Assembly: GCA_911728435.2 (NCBI GenBank)
Contig: OU452213.1
Coordinates: 4,629,834 to 4,693,833 of the forward strand
Length of the DNA stretch: 64,000 bases
Direction: 5' to 3'
Source of the DNA: Apoderus coryli
Lineage: Eukaryota > Arthropoda > Insecta > Coleoptera > Attelabidae
The notes beneath the pieces are model-generated. The model saw only the letters and a program-made list of their open reading frames with translations, searched no databases and was not told the origin of the DNA. Below, in pieces: positions 24,502 through 35,903 of this stretch. Made by a program: the position numbers and the translations under genes. Each line of letters starts with the position of its first letter. Position 1 is the first letter of the stretch.

Positions 24502-24770
24502 ATGGCGATCTCACTGTTTTATAATGACCTTTACGAAATCTTTCACGTGTGTGTTCCGTGCTATAGAACTTTCAGACATCGGTATCCTCCATGGTATACC
24601 GCGGATATCACTAGAAATCTTAAAAACCAGAACCAGGAAGTTCAAAAAGACAAAATCAGTAGCTTATTACATATCAGAGGTACTACCAAGCAATTAACAC
24701 TAGTGGCATACAATAACTATGCGCGTAATATTGAGTTCATTTATCCTTTTATTTACGATACATAAACTGT
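24502..24770 (+). pseudogene. Jockey-like LINE linker fragment
   Basis: DLYEIFHVCVP and RYPPWYTADITRNLKNQN match the linker between endonuclease and RT in Jockey-type ORF2 proteins. The fragment stops at a stop codon near 24765. Confidence 0.65.
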
Positions 24771-25430
24771 ATGGGAGACTTCAATAATAAATTAGTTCTC
24801 GCTCTAGAGCAAAAGAAAGTTACATTCTGTCTACTTTGAGAACGCGGAACAAAGAAGCCGATCTGACGCAATAAATCCGAGCAATCAATCTTGGCATACA
24901 ACAATTTATGTAAGAATATGAGCGCTGAACACACTCTACGAGTTTCGAGAGAGACAAAATTAAATATTTTGCAAAGAGCATCATAGTTTGTTCCTCTCGG
25001 ATGATCCACCCCCTCCAACCTAAACAACAAATATTTTAAAAATTTTCGCTGTACTTTTTCAATTGCAGGAGCATGGTTATCATAATAAGGGTGCCAGACC
25101 TGACTCGCATACTCCAGTTTCGACCGTATAAAAGCGAAATAGAGCAGCCTTAAACAGTCAGTATTAAATTGCTTGCAATTTTTCTCACAACAAATCCATA
25201 AGACTTCGATACATCATTCACTTTTTCATGAATGTCAGAAATAAATGTTAGTTTCTGATCAAACAATACACCCAAATCCCTAACAGTATCCACCCTATTC
25301 AACTCAGACCCATTAAATTCATAAGAAAACACTTGATAGTTTTGTCTGCGTGTGTATGTCATTATTTTGCACTTGGAAAGGTTCAGATCAATTTTGTTGA
25401 GTTTACACCAGTGGTCATACAGAGATAATA
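24749..25430 (-). pseudogene. Jockey-like LINE RT C-terminal fragment
   Basis: The minus strand encodes VDTVRDLGVLFDQKLTF, then YFAFIRSKLEYASQVWHPYY, then AIEKVQRKFLKYLLFR. This is the canonical region downstream of the YADD motif. One frame break is present near 25150. Confidence 0.8.
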
Positions 25431-25439
25431 AAAGCCTCG

Positions 25440-25928
25440 TGTAAATTAAAGGACAAGTTCACTTATGGCCCTGATAACATTCCTTCTTTTCTGGTGAAAG
25501 ACACAATTGAAGTCCTTAGTGGTCCTCTGTCTATAATTGTTAATGTAATAACTAAAATCAATCACTTCCCCTCCGTTTGGAAGACTGCTAAGGTCTGTCC
25601 GGTGTTCAATTGTGGGAATAGATCACAGATCAGGCCGATCTCTATTCTTTCCAATTTCTCAAAGTTGCTGGAGGTGGTTTTGTATAATGCAGCTGGTGTT
25701 GGAGCACAGATGGTCTCCTGCCAGCACGGGTTCGTAACAGGAAAATCGACTGTTACAAACCTAGCCGTTTACACGCAGTATTTATTCGAAGCGTTGTATT
25801 CTCGAGGTCAGGTTGACATATATATGTATACCGACTACAGTAAAGTGTTCGATAGGATCGATCATTCGGTTTTGGTTAGGAAGCTTCGTGCGTTCGGGTC
25901 AAGTCAAGTCAAAAAGGTCAATTATTGA
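25440..25928 (+). pseudogene. Jockey-like LINE RT fingers fragment
   Basis: GPDNIPSFLVKDT, FPSVWKTAKVCPVF, RPISILSNFSKLLE, CQHGFVTGKSTVTNL and TDYSKVFDRIDHSVL are reverse-transcriptase motifs in order. The fragment ends before YADD. Together with the previous two pieces it gives a plus, minus, plus arrangement. Confidence 0.8.
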
Positions 25929-26317
25929 AGGTAAAATTACAAGGTTTCGATCGTATTTTGGTAATAATAATAAAGATAATTATGTTAGGTAGTTTTTGTC
26001 AGATAGTTTAAAAAAGATATATTAAAAATACAATCCACTTTCGTATTATTAGTCAACCAGCGTTATTAATCTAAAACAGTACCAATGGTGTCTTTGATAA
26101 TTTTTGGAGCAAACTGTGGAGTAGAAATTATTCAATAATGGCAAATTAAAGACTGATCTTTTCTGAGCATTTTGGCTTTTTATTCACTCTGAAAACTCAC
26201 TTATTAAAACACGTTGAAGGACAGTAAGGATATACCTTTGTTTAGTGGCAAAAGGATTTTGTGTTCGGTTTTAGGGCCTTTAATACGTGACGCCGATAAA
26301 CGTCCTGTGACTATTAA

Positions 26318-26623
26318 CATGTTGACTGCCACGGGAATTTTTTAACAACTAATTTTTTGTTTTTTTGTCAAATGAGTTGTGCTAACATAAAAAATGAAGA
26401 TTTATTGCTTCTTTTTTATAAGAATGAATAGTTTTTTTAGGCAGACACCTGTGTCATTTCGAAAGTTGGTAAACAATTTCCGAAACACTAATATGCAGAC
26501 ACTTATTTAACCTAATTGGCAGCGACTGTCTTTTATCTCTTGGAATATAGCAGACCCTGATGACTACCGTGGTACCATGGGTAAGATCGGTAGACATCCG
26601 TGTCTGCCGTGACAGGCAACCTG
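26318..26623. mobile_element. piggyBac-type MITE with TTAA duplication
   Basis: TTAA at 26314-26317 is followed by CATGTTGACTGCCACGG. TTAA at 26624-26627 is preceded, in reverse, by CAGGTTGCCTGTCACGG. The 17-bp ends match at 14 positions and the TTAA duplication is the hallmark of piggyBac transposition. About 306 bp, with no coding capacity. Confidence 0.8.
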
Positions 26624-26627
26624 TTAA

Positions 26628-27179
26628 AGTATTTGCTTGACTAAGGCAGGACGCCTATAAACGTCAGTTAACAAAGCTCATATGTAGGATAACAAAAAAA
26701 TTTTTATATCAACAATAAAGGCTAGATTTTTTAATGGTAATGACCGTTGTCATCTAGCCTTGTGGCCCACATACCAAATAATTTGTCTTTAATATCCCAA
26801 AAACGCATGCCTCTATCTCTACTGCTTATTAAAATATTTGACTTTGACATGAAGGCATTCGAAATATAATAAAAACAGAATATGGTATTTCCCGCGTAAA
26901 TAACGATCGATACAGTCGATTGGGCAGTAAAACAAAGACGCCGATATACGTTCTGCCTTTTATAACTGAAATAAATTTCGACGGCCGTCGTACTGAACAA
27001 GTTTGCACAACAACGAGGACGTCTAACGGCGTCAGTGCCCTTCAACGTGTTGGAAGTTACAAGGTTTTGTTAAAAAGGTGCATATTGCATGGGCATCCCA
27101 TTGCGTCGACGGATATTGCTTAGAGACCATTCAAAATGAACGTATTTATTCTTGCGTCAACTGTATAACATTATTATAG
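26628..27179. other. unassigned repeat-like sequence
   Basis: Open stretches on both strands (26731-27045 minus, 26920-27123 plus) overlap each other and match nothing I know. A GACGCCNATANACGT motif occurs at about 26289, 26649 and 26938, hinting at a common older element around the MITE. Confidence 0.35.
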
Positions 27180-27362
27180 AGTGTACCAAAAAAGAGATTA
27201 TAAAATTGGCTAAAAATAAAAATTAATTGCACATTTTGAGCAATATTTAATAATCAACTTGAATTACAAAGTTATTTTTTAATACCGCGTGTTCTTCCCA
27301 TACCTCTTATAAGGTTATCAATAAATTCCTGAGGCAAATTCTCCCATAACTCAATTAATGCC
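27180..27362 (-). pseudogene. 3' end of a Tc1-like transposon
   Basis: The minus strand encodes ALIELWENLPQEFIDNLIRG followed by a short tail and stop. This is the conserved C-terminus of Tc1-like transposases. The sequence beyond, out to GAGTGTACCAAAAAAGAG near 27180, resembles the terminal part of such elements. The rest of the transposase is missing. From 27363 to 28023 I see nothing I can assign. Confidence 0.65.
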
Positions 27363-28023
27363 GGAATTCTTGATCTCGGTCCCATTGTACCTGAAGCGAC
27401 TAGAGGCCATGGAAAACAACACTCAGCACAGCAGTGGATGCAGCCTGGTTCGTTTCAAAGGCACAGATCCCAAGGGAACTCGACTCCCTGTCGGACGGCG
27501 TGAGATTGGGGGCTGTTTGCTTTGCAGAAACTTGTGCAACCCCACTGATACGGGAAACAGTCAACTAAAACGTAGAAATAAATGCAAGACGCTATCGAAG
27601 ACCACGCAGTAAACTGACAAAGACGACTTGTAGACCCCAGCAACTTAGAATGATAACTAAATTTACGGTTTATGTTTCAGAGTGTTGTTCAGGCACACCG
27701 AGGAACAAAAATCAGCGAGGACAAGGGATGGTTCTCGAGTTTACCACACTACCATAGAAGCAGTAACCAGCAAACTCCCGGAATAGTGGGGATGGAAGGT
27801 AGTGGTGGGGATATTTTTAGTCGTGACATGTCCTATGTCTCATGATTAGTATAAATAGCAAGTTTTTTCTTATTCGGGTCATTAGTATTTGAACAAGCAA
27901 CTCAATCTTTATTATGTCAATCCACATGGATATGGATTCACCATGTACATATCGACATTGTGTTTAATATCAAAACTATTAAGCTAAGTAATAAATTATG
28001 TAAATACTTTAACAATCACTTTA

Positions 28024-31000
28024 TCACAACGTATGCATTTCCCCCTCAGGTTGTAATGTCACCGCTGTCGTGTCTGGTACTGTCGCAGTTGTGGCCGGCT
28101 CCATCTCTGATTTGAAGGAGTTTTGTAAACTACAACAAACACACAACAACTACTTGTACAAATCATCTAGAATAGTAAAATAGTTATTCACCTAACAAGT
28201 GCGGAAAAACCACTTTCCGCATGTGTTACAATATTTTTCCTACGAACTGTCAAACTGACAACAACACTTGACAAATATGCCAATTGTAGAGAGGATGAAA
28301 ATGAAGATTTTATATATTTTTGATAAATAAGTCCAGCTGAGAAAAATTAATCAAGTGATAAGGAGGCAATTTTTAACCCCAATAGTTTCACTATGTTATA
28401 ATTAAGCTGCAGAATAGTAAAAAGACTAGCAAAACTTTTATTTGGTGTGAAAGCCGTTGACTCGACGGGACTAACCTGGACTGGGTTGGAGTGAAATAAG
28501 GCTTAGACGATTCCTAACTTGCTTGAAAATAGTTAATAGTATTGATGTATTACTTACTTGGTTTCTGCTTCTAAACTGTTTAGAAGTTTGTAGCCAGATT
28601 CTAACGTTGCTTGTAGCTCTGGATCTTCATCGAAATTCGCTTCCGTCTCTGATTCCAATTTCAATATTCTAAAGGAAAAAAAAAATACAAAGTTACACAA
28701 ATCAGCCCAAGGCAATCAAACCAAAAGTAGTATTTAAGGCTTAGACAAGGAAAGAGAGAGGACAAGTAACAGTCCAGTCCATAACAAAAACTGCACTGCA
28801 CATATGCCTAATGAATACATTGAGACCAGAAGTTACAGGTACAATAGACATTATTTATCTGGCCATTGATCTGTGTGCTCAGAAGCGCGAAAGTCAATAA
28901 AAATTTTCTCTGATAGCCAAGCGGCCATAAAGGCCCTAAACTCATCAAGATGCACATCAAGAACAGTGTGGAATTGTCAAAACAGGCTCTCTAAATCGGG
29001 AGAACAATAACCTGGTTTAAGGAGAATGAAATAGCGGACTCTCTGGCCAGAGAAGGGGCTGAAGGAGAATTCATCGGACCAGAACCCGCAACTGACAAAT
29101 ACATACTTAAAACCTGGATGGCTTTTGGCAAAATCATCACCTGACGAGCCGCCACTTTTTAAAAGATATTGTCTGTTCGGAATTCGCCCTGTATATATCG
29201 TTTATAGAATTTTATCTTTTTTTTATTATTATTTATTTTTTGCTATTACCTACACGAATCTACTTTACATAAGTATATGATGTGCTTATTTGTTTTGTTA
29301 GCCATCCGGCTCGAAGGACCAGAAATAATGTTGCGTAAAGCGAGAAGGGACAAAAGGATACTACCTTTTGTCCCTTCTCGCTTTATGTAACATTATTTTT
29401 TATTTATTAAAACTTGCGAATTCAAAATTAAATGTTGAGCCAACACTTAACTTACGGAGATATAGTTGTCACACCTTTTTCGCTTTCCGGAAAGACTTTA
29501 CACCCCAATAACGGTTGAAAATTGCGTAAAACCACGAAAACCGAAAAACAGCGACATTTTTACTATGCGGCGGTTAATAGCAGAGTGCTGTGTCCCGTCT
29601 TGTCTTACTCTTTCCCCAAATTAATAATAATAATAACTTTATGTGATGTGACCAATCCAAAAACTCATCCACTACTAATCCCAATACCTTACAATGATCA
29701 GTGATTGTAACCGTGCATCCTTGGACACTCATACTTTGTGGCCTATCTACAGATGACTGTTTGGTTCTGAATAACAGAATTTTGGTTTTTCCTTCGTTCA
29801 ATACAAATTGGTACGGCGTCGCAGATCACGCTATACGTAGTGCCAGCTCAAACACTACTACTTATGTACCGTAGATTCGTGTAATACCAAAAAATAAATA
29901 ATAATAAAAAATGATGAAATTCTATAAACGAAAATACATATTATATACAAGGAGAATTGTACGAGGGTTGCCATTTATATTTCGGGATTTGGCAACCCTG
30001 GTGTTGCAATCTGGCAATCTGACAGCTCTATCGTAAAGATGGACATTTTTGAGGTTATACGTACTCAGAACGTTTTCACATATGTGTTGTTTACAGTAAC
30101 TTCTCGGCCCAAAAATGGAATTAAATCGTGAACATTTTCGTGCGACTAACTGATACACCATACTTACATTGGGGATGGTTCTCTTTTAGGTATCAGTAGC
30201 GTAGCGTAAAGTTGATCTAATTCAGTGCATCGTTTCCGTAACACATTCCCATATTTCCAAACGCGGCTTTGATAGTAATCGATGATACCTTTTACGCCAC
30301 CCATACCAGTTTCAGTTAGAATTCTCTCGACTACATTCTGAAATTACGACCACTGATCACGTTATTATCACAGAAGATGCTGAATGGGGCTTATATTATA
30401 GCACGCAAATCATTACATAATCTAAAACTCGGAACTCTGGATAGAATTTGTTTTGAAAAATTTTATATAAACTTTTTTTCCTACTTAATTTGCACCCCTT
30501 AAGACGATACTCCACTGTCAATGGTGGAACATGGCGACCTAATATATAATAACAGTTCGCGCATCTGTCAAGCTCATCCGCCCTCCTCTATATCTCTGGG
30601 CTAGCCATGTCTAACAGCTGACTAAGGGCAAAACAAGGTATTTTGGTCCAACACTGCTACAGTATTGTTCTAATTTCTCTTGTAAGTTTCAAAACACGCA
30701 ACAAAAATTTAAGCTGATTTTAATGCACTAATTTTGTATAAATAAAAATATTCTTTTATTATTTTCTGAAGTAATAGTATTAATGAATAATATGCTTAAA
30801 TCACATGCCTGACATGTTTCGGAAACAAGGTTCCATCTTCTTCTTCTATAAATTCTGTTAAATCACTGAAGATGGAACCGTACTAAACACACAAAACACT
30901 CAGCATATTATATTATATATTATTTGAAGGGAACTATACAAATTGTGGTGTAAAGGAAGCAATGATAAATATACGAGGGACAATGAAATAGGTACATTTA

Positions 31001-34000
31001 GTTCAAAATATATTATAATAACTTACAGGAAATCCATCAAATTGTCCACTCTCTTCTTCAGCAATTATTGTTGCTGTTCTTGTACATATTTTCACGTAAA
31101 ACTCTTCCAAAATATCTGTCAGTATGTCGAGAATGCTTTGATGGGTTGCTAAACAAAAATTTTAAATTCTTTTTAGGTAGATATTTAAGTAAAATTGTGG
31201 CATTATTCATTACTCCTATATACAAGATGTCCAGTATAAAATTATGTACCGGGTGGCCCGTTTAGGAGGGACCAATACCTATCTGAGAAACTATAAACAG
31301 TAGATCAAAAAGTTATATAGAAACCTTTGTTGTATTAACTTGAAGTTTTTCTTTATTTAATTTTTGCATATAGAGGGTGGGTTATATATATTGTAGTGAC
31401 GGCATTCAACTTCCTTATTTTAAATAGCTCACCCTATATATTGATACATGCTATTTAGATAGAGCCCTAAAAGGCAAAGTCAACGATATACAAGGTGTTT
31501 CTAAAATAGGTGGTCAAAATTAGTGAGCGAATCGGGGACGCACAGTGGGGTATTTGAGCAATCTGGCCGGCCATAAATCGATTTCGTAAACTTTATCGCA
31601 GGTAGAAAATACGTGTATTTTATAAGCAGGGATAGTTTAGGCATATAATAAACCCCTTCTCAACCTTATAGCACACTGTTCACAATCGTACGATCAGTTG
31701 AAATTCGGCTATCCTAAAGCAGACATATTAATTTCCGCCGTAGTTAGCAGATGTGTAGTTAAAGAGTGTTGTGATTTGTATTGTTTATTTAGACTTATAA
31801 AATAATAAATTATGGATTGTGGAGAACCAGATAAGTGTGTTTAGTTTTCACAAATCTTTGTTATATAATGCATTTTAGTAATTTTAAAATTAGCTTTTTC
31901 TATTTATAGTTTGTTTTCATGTTTTTTTTTCAATCTAGTTTTACTTTGTAGGAACAGAGTTGTACTTCCGGATATTTCCCGGAATCGATATCAGTTTGTT
32001 TTGCAAGTTTAGGCTTTGTTCTTCAAAAAATGTATTTTTTTTTTTGCGAAAAAATGCGATTTTGTAAATTATTGCTATTTAAAGCAAATAACTACATGTA
32101 AAATCAATAAAATAACTACTGGTATTAATTATTTCCTTTTTCCGTTCTTAATTGTTGTTTTTTTTTTTCAGGGCCGTCAAATGTACGAGTACTGACTAGA
32201 AAACATTTATTTTCTATTATGCAGCGACAAAATTTGAATACCATGAACGAAAAGTTGGAATTTCTAGAAAACCATCTTCTCGAATCGGAAGATTTTTCAA
32301 CGGAGCAAATTAGTACACTAAAGCACGATTTGTCACATTTTAAGTCAGAAGTAAAGAGCAGGTGGTCTAAAGCGTTAAGAAAAGAAGAATACTTCTTAAA
32401 GAAAAATAACGAATGGCTCCAAGGAACATTTCATATTCCAAAGGTTGTAAAGAGACCCGGTCGACCCGCAAAGTTGTTTGAGGCATCAAGTGAGAGGACT
32501 AAAAGAAGAAAAACCGAAGGGCTTCGCAAAACAACTAACTTGAGGTGCTCACTTACGCGACGCAGTCTAAGCTAGTAGAAAGTGGCAAAAGAGATGCTTC
32601 CTTAGTTCTAAAAGAAATTACAAGTACCCCAAAACGAGCAACAAAATATAAGAAAGCTTTTTCTCGTACTCAGTTAGAAAGTGTCAGCTCTCAATTGTCG
32701 CCGAAGCAGGCTATTGCCATGTTTGTTGAAGCAGGACTTTCCAGGAGGCAGTACGAAATAATAAGAAGCACTCAGAAAAAGTTATTTCCATGTTATAGTC
32801 TTCTACAAAAAGCTAAACTAGAGTGCTACCCTGATAAGGCAGCATACTTAATTTTCGGATTATGCAAAGGAAACTGCAGAAATCTACATCCATCTCTTCC
32901 CGTGGCATCCAATGACTCTCACTATGCACAAAATATTAATTCATGGCCCAATGGTTATCGAAAATGCGCTGCTTCCGATAGGTCAATCATCAGAGGAAGC
33001 ATCAGAAGCACGTAATAGGCATTTCAGGATCTATCGCCAAAATTTTGCAAGAAAGTTTTCAAGAGAATCTTGCAATTTGGATGTGTTGAGCCTATTCTGT
33101 TGCTTACTTCCGATCCTATTATAACTGGAATGAGACCAATACCTAAAAAGCATAGTAAACCGTTTTCCAAAGAAACACTAACTTTGTTACTTTCGGCTTC
33201 ACCTAATGTGCAAACAGAGTCGCAGTCGGAATCATCAACGGATGATGAAGAAGAGACTGTTGATTCAGACGAGGAAGGATGGGATTCATCCAGTTAAAAC
33301 ATTTTTTTATTCGAATTTTTTTATAATATGTTTGTAAAATTAATAATAAAGTTACCCAAATATAGATTACTAGTGGACACACTGTACATACGTGTCTATT
33401 TTTTTGGTTTTACTATAAATTATACTTACAAATATCCTAAATTTACCCAATTCTTCCTGAAATATAACTTATTTGATTTATATATTTTTGGCCGCCCAGA
33501 TTGCTCAAATACCCACTGTGGGAAGTCTAATCATGAAAAATACCTAAATTTACAACAGCTTTTTGGCAGCCACTTTAACGTTTAATTCTAAATAACAAAA
33601 TTTTATTAACAAAACGCGCTAAATCGTTCTAAATTGCTTTTTTATGCTTAATCTAATTCCTTTTGACTAATAAAAGTTGCTTTTAAATTCTAAGTGAGAA
33701 AACAGCTTTTTGGCAGCCACTTTAACGTTTAATTCTAATTTGAAAAATCACAGTGTTGCCATGTTTGGCATTCCATTAATTGCTCAAAAAAGAAAAGCAA
33801 AATGGCAATGAAAACATGATCCAGCTGACAAAAATATTTTGATGATATTTAATGCACTTGGGCAAGACTTACAAGTGATGAAGAAAAAGCATCACTCTTT
33901 GCAGAACACCTGCCTAAAGTTTTTACTCCAAATAATAATGAACCTGACCATGGGTTAGAAAGGGACTTACTACAGATGGCTCCAGTTGTTCCGTCAATAA

Positions 34001-35903
34001 AATAATTTGCTATAAAAGAAATCCAAAACTAAATCAAATTCTTAACTCCGCGAAAAGCTCCTGGGATAGACAGGACAGGAAGTCAGTGTTTTGTTTATTA
34101 CACTTGTACCGGCACGGCATAGTGTGTGGTTTACTAACCGTATTGCCATTGTCTGTTCATGGCTTCTCTAAAGAAGGCTGTATCAAAGCCTACTACACCA
34201 CAACATAAATATGAGAATTCAACATGACGCCTATAAGAAAGTGTTTTTGGCGAACGACTTACTCTAGGTGTCCAGTTTAAGTATGACGTTGACTATTGCA
34301 ATTTGACTTATTATTATCAATATATTTTTGTATAAAACCTGCTGTTAACTAACGACTGAAGAAAACTGTTACTTACCGTTGGATACTTACTTTCATATCC
34401 AACATGCGCCATAAGAATTGCAACTCTACGTTGGAGAATCTTCCTAACAACATCGTCATTTAGCTCTGGATATGGATGTTCAAGATCTCTTCCTAACGTA
34501 AAATCACTAAAAAATGAAATGGGAATTCAGAATTATTTTTCTCGTGGTTGACGAGATGAGCAACTATTCTTCATTATCAATAATTATGAAAGGCTTTCGT
34601 GGCTGTTTTATTAATTAAATAACTGTAGTTTTTCGGGTTGTTATGTCGTGGTCTTGTAGATTTCTGTCTCAACGAATGCCTGGTATTTTCACAAAAACTA
34701 CGCGTTCCACGGAAACTTTATAATAGCTGGAAAATCCTGAATATACAGGGTGTTTAAAAAAAAAATACATATGGGGCCCCATTTTGGTTCTGTTTGAACA
34801 TGTATACGCTGCCTCCCTCGCGACTTCTTTCAACACTGGGTAGTTGGCAAGGCGAACCATATTCTATTTTTGCTTTAGCTCCTTTCTGTTCCCTTTCCAG
34901 CATGTCGATGATGCGCTCAAACACTGTATACGGACCAGTTCAACAGAAACAAGGAACGAATGAACCAGTTGTTACGATACCTTTCGTGATGGTTAAATTA
35001 GATATTACCAACCTTTCAGTTTTTGGTAAGAAATTCAGAGGCCCTATCGAACACTTTTTCGGTAGTTCCGGCATTTTCGGCATTGAATCTTTGGCATCCT
35101 CAGGTGGGAACACGTTTATATCCGTTGCCAATTCAGTCATACCAATCATATCTGTCATATTGTTGATATATTTATGTAATGAGAGGGCATACATTGTTAA
35201 TGGATCAACTGGAGGCAATCTAAAACATAAAACAAAATAGTTTGGGGATTAAAACACTCATTAGCAATACGTTTTTGCGTTTTTAAGTATGAACACATAT
35301 AATCAATGCATCCCAAAAGGCTATTCGCCACAGAAAGACTCTCTCTACGTCAAAATTGAAAAAGCTTAAACTGGAACATATTTGAACCTAAAACCTCAAG
35401 TTACAATTAAAGACGGCACAAAAATAATAAGTGGATACGTACGAAATTTCTTCATGTTTGACTTCATCATCGTCACACTCATATTCATCCAAACAACAAC
35501 CACTCATTGCTCGTTCAATATCCTTAGACACATCTGGTACATCATCCACTAATGTGTCCTTTATTTCACCCCAATGTTGTCCTATAGGTGGAATAATTTC
35601 GTTATTATTCTGCTTCGCAACTACCGGCACATCTTCAAAAATCAATTCACTTGCACTATTATAATAATTCGTTATGGCACTGCAATGTTGCATTGAAGAA
35701 GTCGCTGATGATGATGTTGGAGTATCTTTACTAGGCGACAGATCCGATAGTACTAATTTATTATCATCTAAACTTTGTAGTAGTGAGCTACTGCTCTCAT
35801 AGTTTGATAGGTCAGCAGCCCAATCATGCATTGATATTGGAGAAAGTACGTCGGGTTCGTTGTCTTCGAACATGGGAATTTTACCCCACGGTGGTAAAGA
35901 CAT
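28024..35903 (-). CDS. SUPT7L: SUPT7L-like SAGA/STAGA complex subunit
   Basis: Minus strand, seven exons: 35903-35443, 35219-35013, 34506-34391, 31148-31027, 30337-30168, 28668-28558 and 28129-28024, giving 430 aa in phase. The histone-fold region (about residues 240-305) reads VVRKILQRRVAILMAHVGYE joined to THQSILDILTDILEEFY. It is followed by VVERILTETGMGGVKGII, the order seen in SUPT7L (STAF65-gamma). The N-terminus PPWGKIP resembles the WGEIP start of the vertebrate protein. Exon 1 is acidic and serine-rich. The family pairs with another histone-fold protein in the SAGA coactivator core. The exon 2 donor (AG|GTTGGT) is the least certain junction. Start ATG 35903 was preferred to an in-frame ATG 15 bp upstream. 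Confidence 0.88.
28890..29143 (+). pseudogene. LINE RNase H fragment (I/R1-like)
   Basis: FSDSQAAIKALNSS and VWNCQNRLSKS are followed after a frame break by WFKENEIADSLAREGAEG and IGPEPATDKY, the RNase H domain of I/R1-type elements. It lies in intron 5 of SUPT7L, antisense to that gene. Confidence 0.75.
29324..29397. repeat. near-perfect 34-bp hairpin
   Basis: Two 34-base arms (29324-29357 and 29364-29397) pair with only two mismatches around a 6-base loop (ATACTA). The core of the arm is AAAGCGAGAAGGGACAAAAG. It lies in a SUPT7L intron. It may be a tiny palindromic transposon or a source of structured RNA. Confidence 0.85.
29574..29840 (-). pseudogene. LINE RT C-terminal fragment
   Basis: The minus strand reads LNEGKTKILLFRTKQ, then CKVLGLVVDEFLDWSHHI, the stretch just after the YADD motif in Jockey/CR1 reverse transcriptases. 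It lies in SUPT7L intron 5 on the gene's own strand. Confidence 0.7.
30790..30925. repeat. small imperfect inverted-repeat element
   Basis: The ends carry AATAATATGCT and its complement (AGCATATTAT), and internally GGTTCCATCTTC pairs with GAAGATGGAACC. It shares TGACATGTTTCG with the element at 47298-47473. It lies in SUPT7L intron 4. Confidence 0.55.
31541..33520 (+). mobile_element. Transib-type DNA transposon
   Basis: The inverted termini start with CACAGTG at 31541 and, reversed, at 33520. They agree over about 31 bp (GTATTTGAGCAATCTGG core) apart from one indel and one substitution. CACAGTG is the Transib/RAG recombination-signal heptamer. Flanks GGACG and GGAAG fit a diverged 5-bp target duplication. 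The element encloses a transposase-like gene on the plus strand. At 1.98 kb it is shorter than a typical full-length copy. It sits in intron 3 of SUPT7L, in the opposite orientation to that gene. Confidence 0.8.
32219..33297 (+). pseudogene. Transib transposase relic lacking its catalytic core
   Basis: Frames 32219-32575, about 32545-32850 and 32855-33297 join into one protein. The N-terminal part has a coiled segment, then KRPGRPAKLFEASSERTKRR (GRP basic motif). This is followed by LTYATQSKLV and SPKQAIAMFVEAGLSRRQYE, ending in AKLECYPDKAAYL. It then jumps directly to YAKETAEIY, KILIHGPMVIENALLPIG and NFARKFSRESCNLDV, ending in an acidic tail. The DDE catalytic region expected between ECYP and the C-terminal block is deleted near 32850. 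Two or three frameshifts also exist. The family call rests on the terminal heptamer plus remembered Transib motifs. Confidence 0.7.
33550..33741. repeat. pair of ~38-bp direct repeats
   Basis: The segment with CAGCTTTTTGGCAGCCACTT is present at about 33552 and again at about 33702 in the same orientation. It adjoins the Transib right end, which suggests remains of an older repeat into which Transib inserted. Confidence 0.7.
33860..34085 (+). pseudogene. Jockey-type LINE fragment
   Basis: DEEKASLFAEHLPKVFTPNN and later TPRKAPGIDRTG are the junction between linker and RT in Jockey ORF2. Two stops interrupt the frame. It ends where the dispersed repeat of 34085 begins. Confidence 0.75.
34085..34128. 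repeat. dispersed repeat shared with 11249-11292
   Basis: It has the same GTACCGGCACGGCATAGTGT block as in the channel-gene intron. Confidence 0.75.

Noticed and set aside
27358..27612. 84-codon ORF with several cysteines
   Set aside because: No recognised motif, adjoins a Tc1 fragment, and an equally long frame exists on the other strand.
34794..35240. 148-codon plus-strand ORF
   Set aside because: Antisense to SUPT7L exon 2, whose minus-strand frame fits splice phases and the family.
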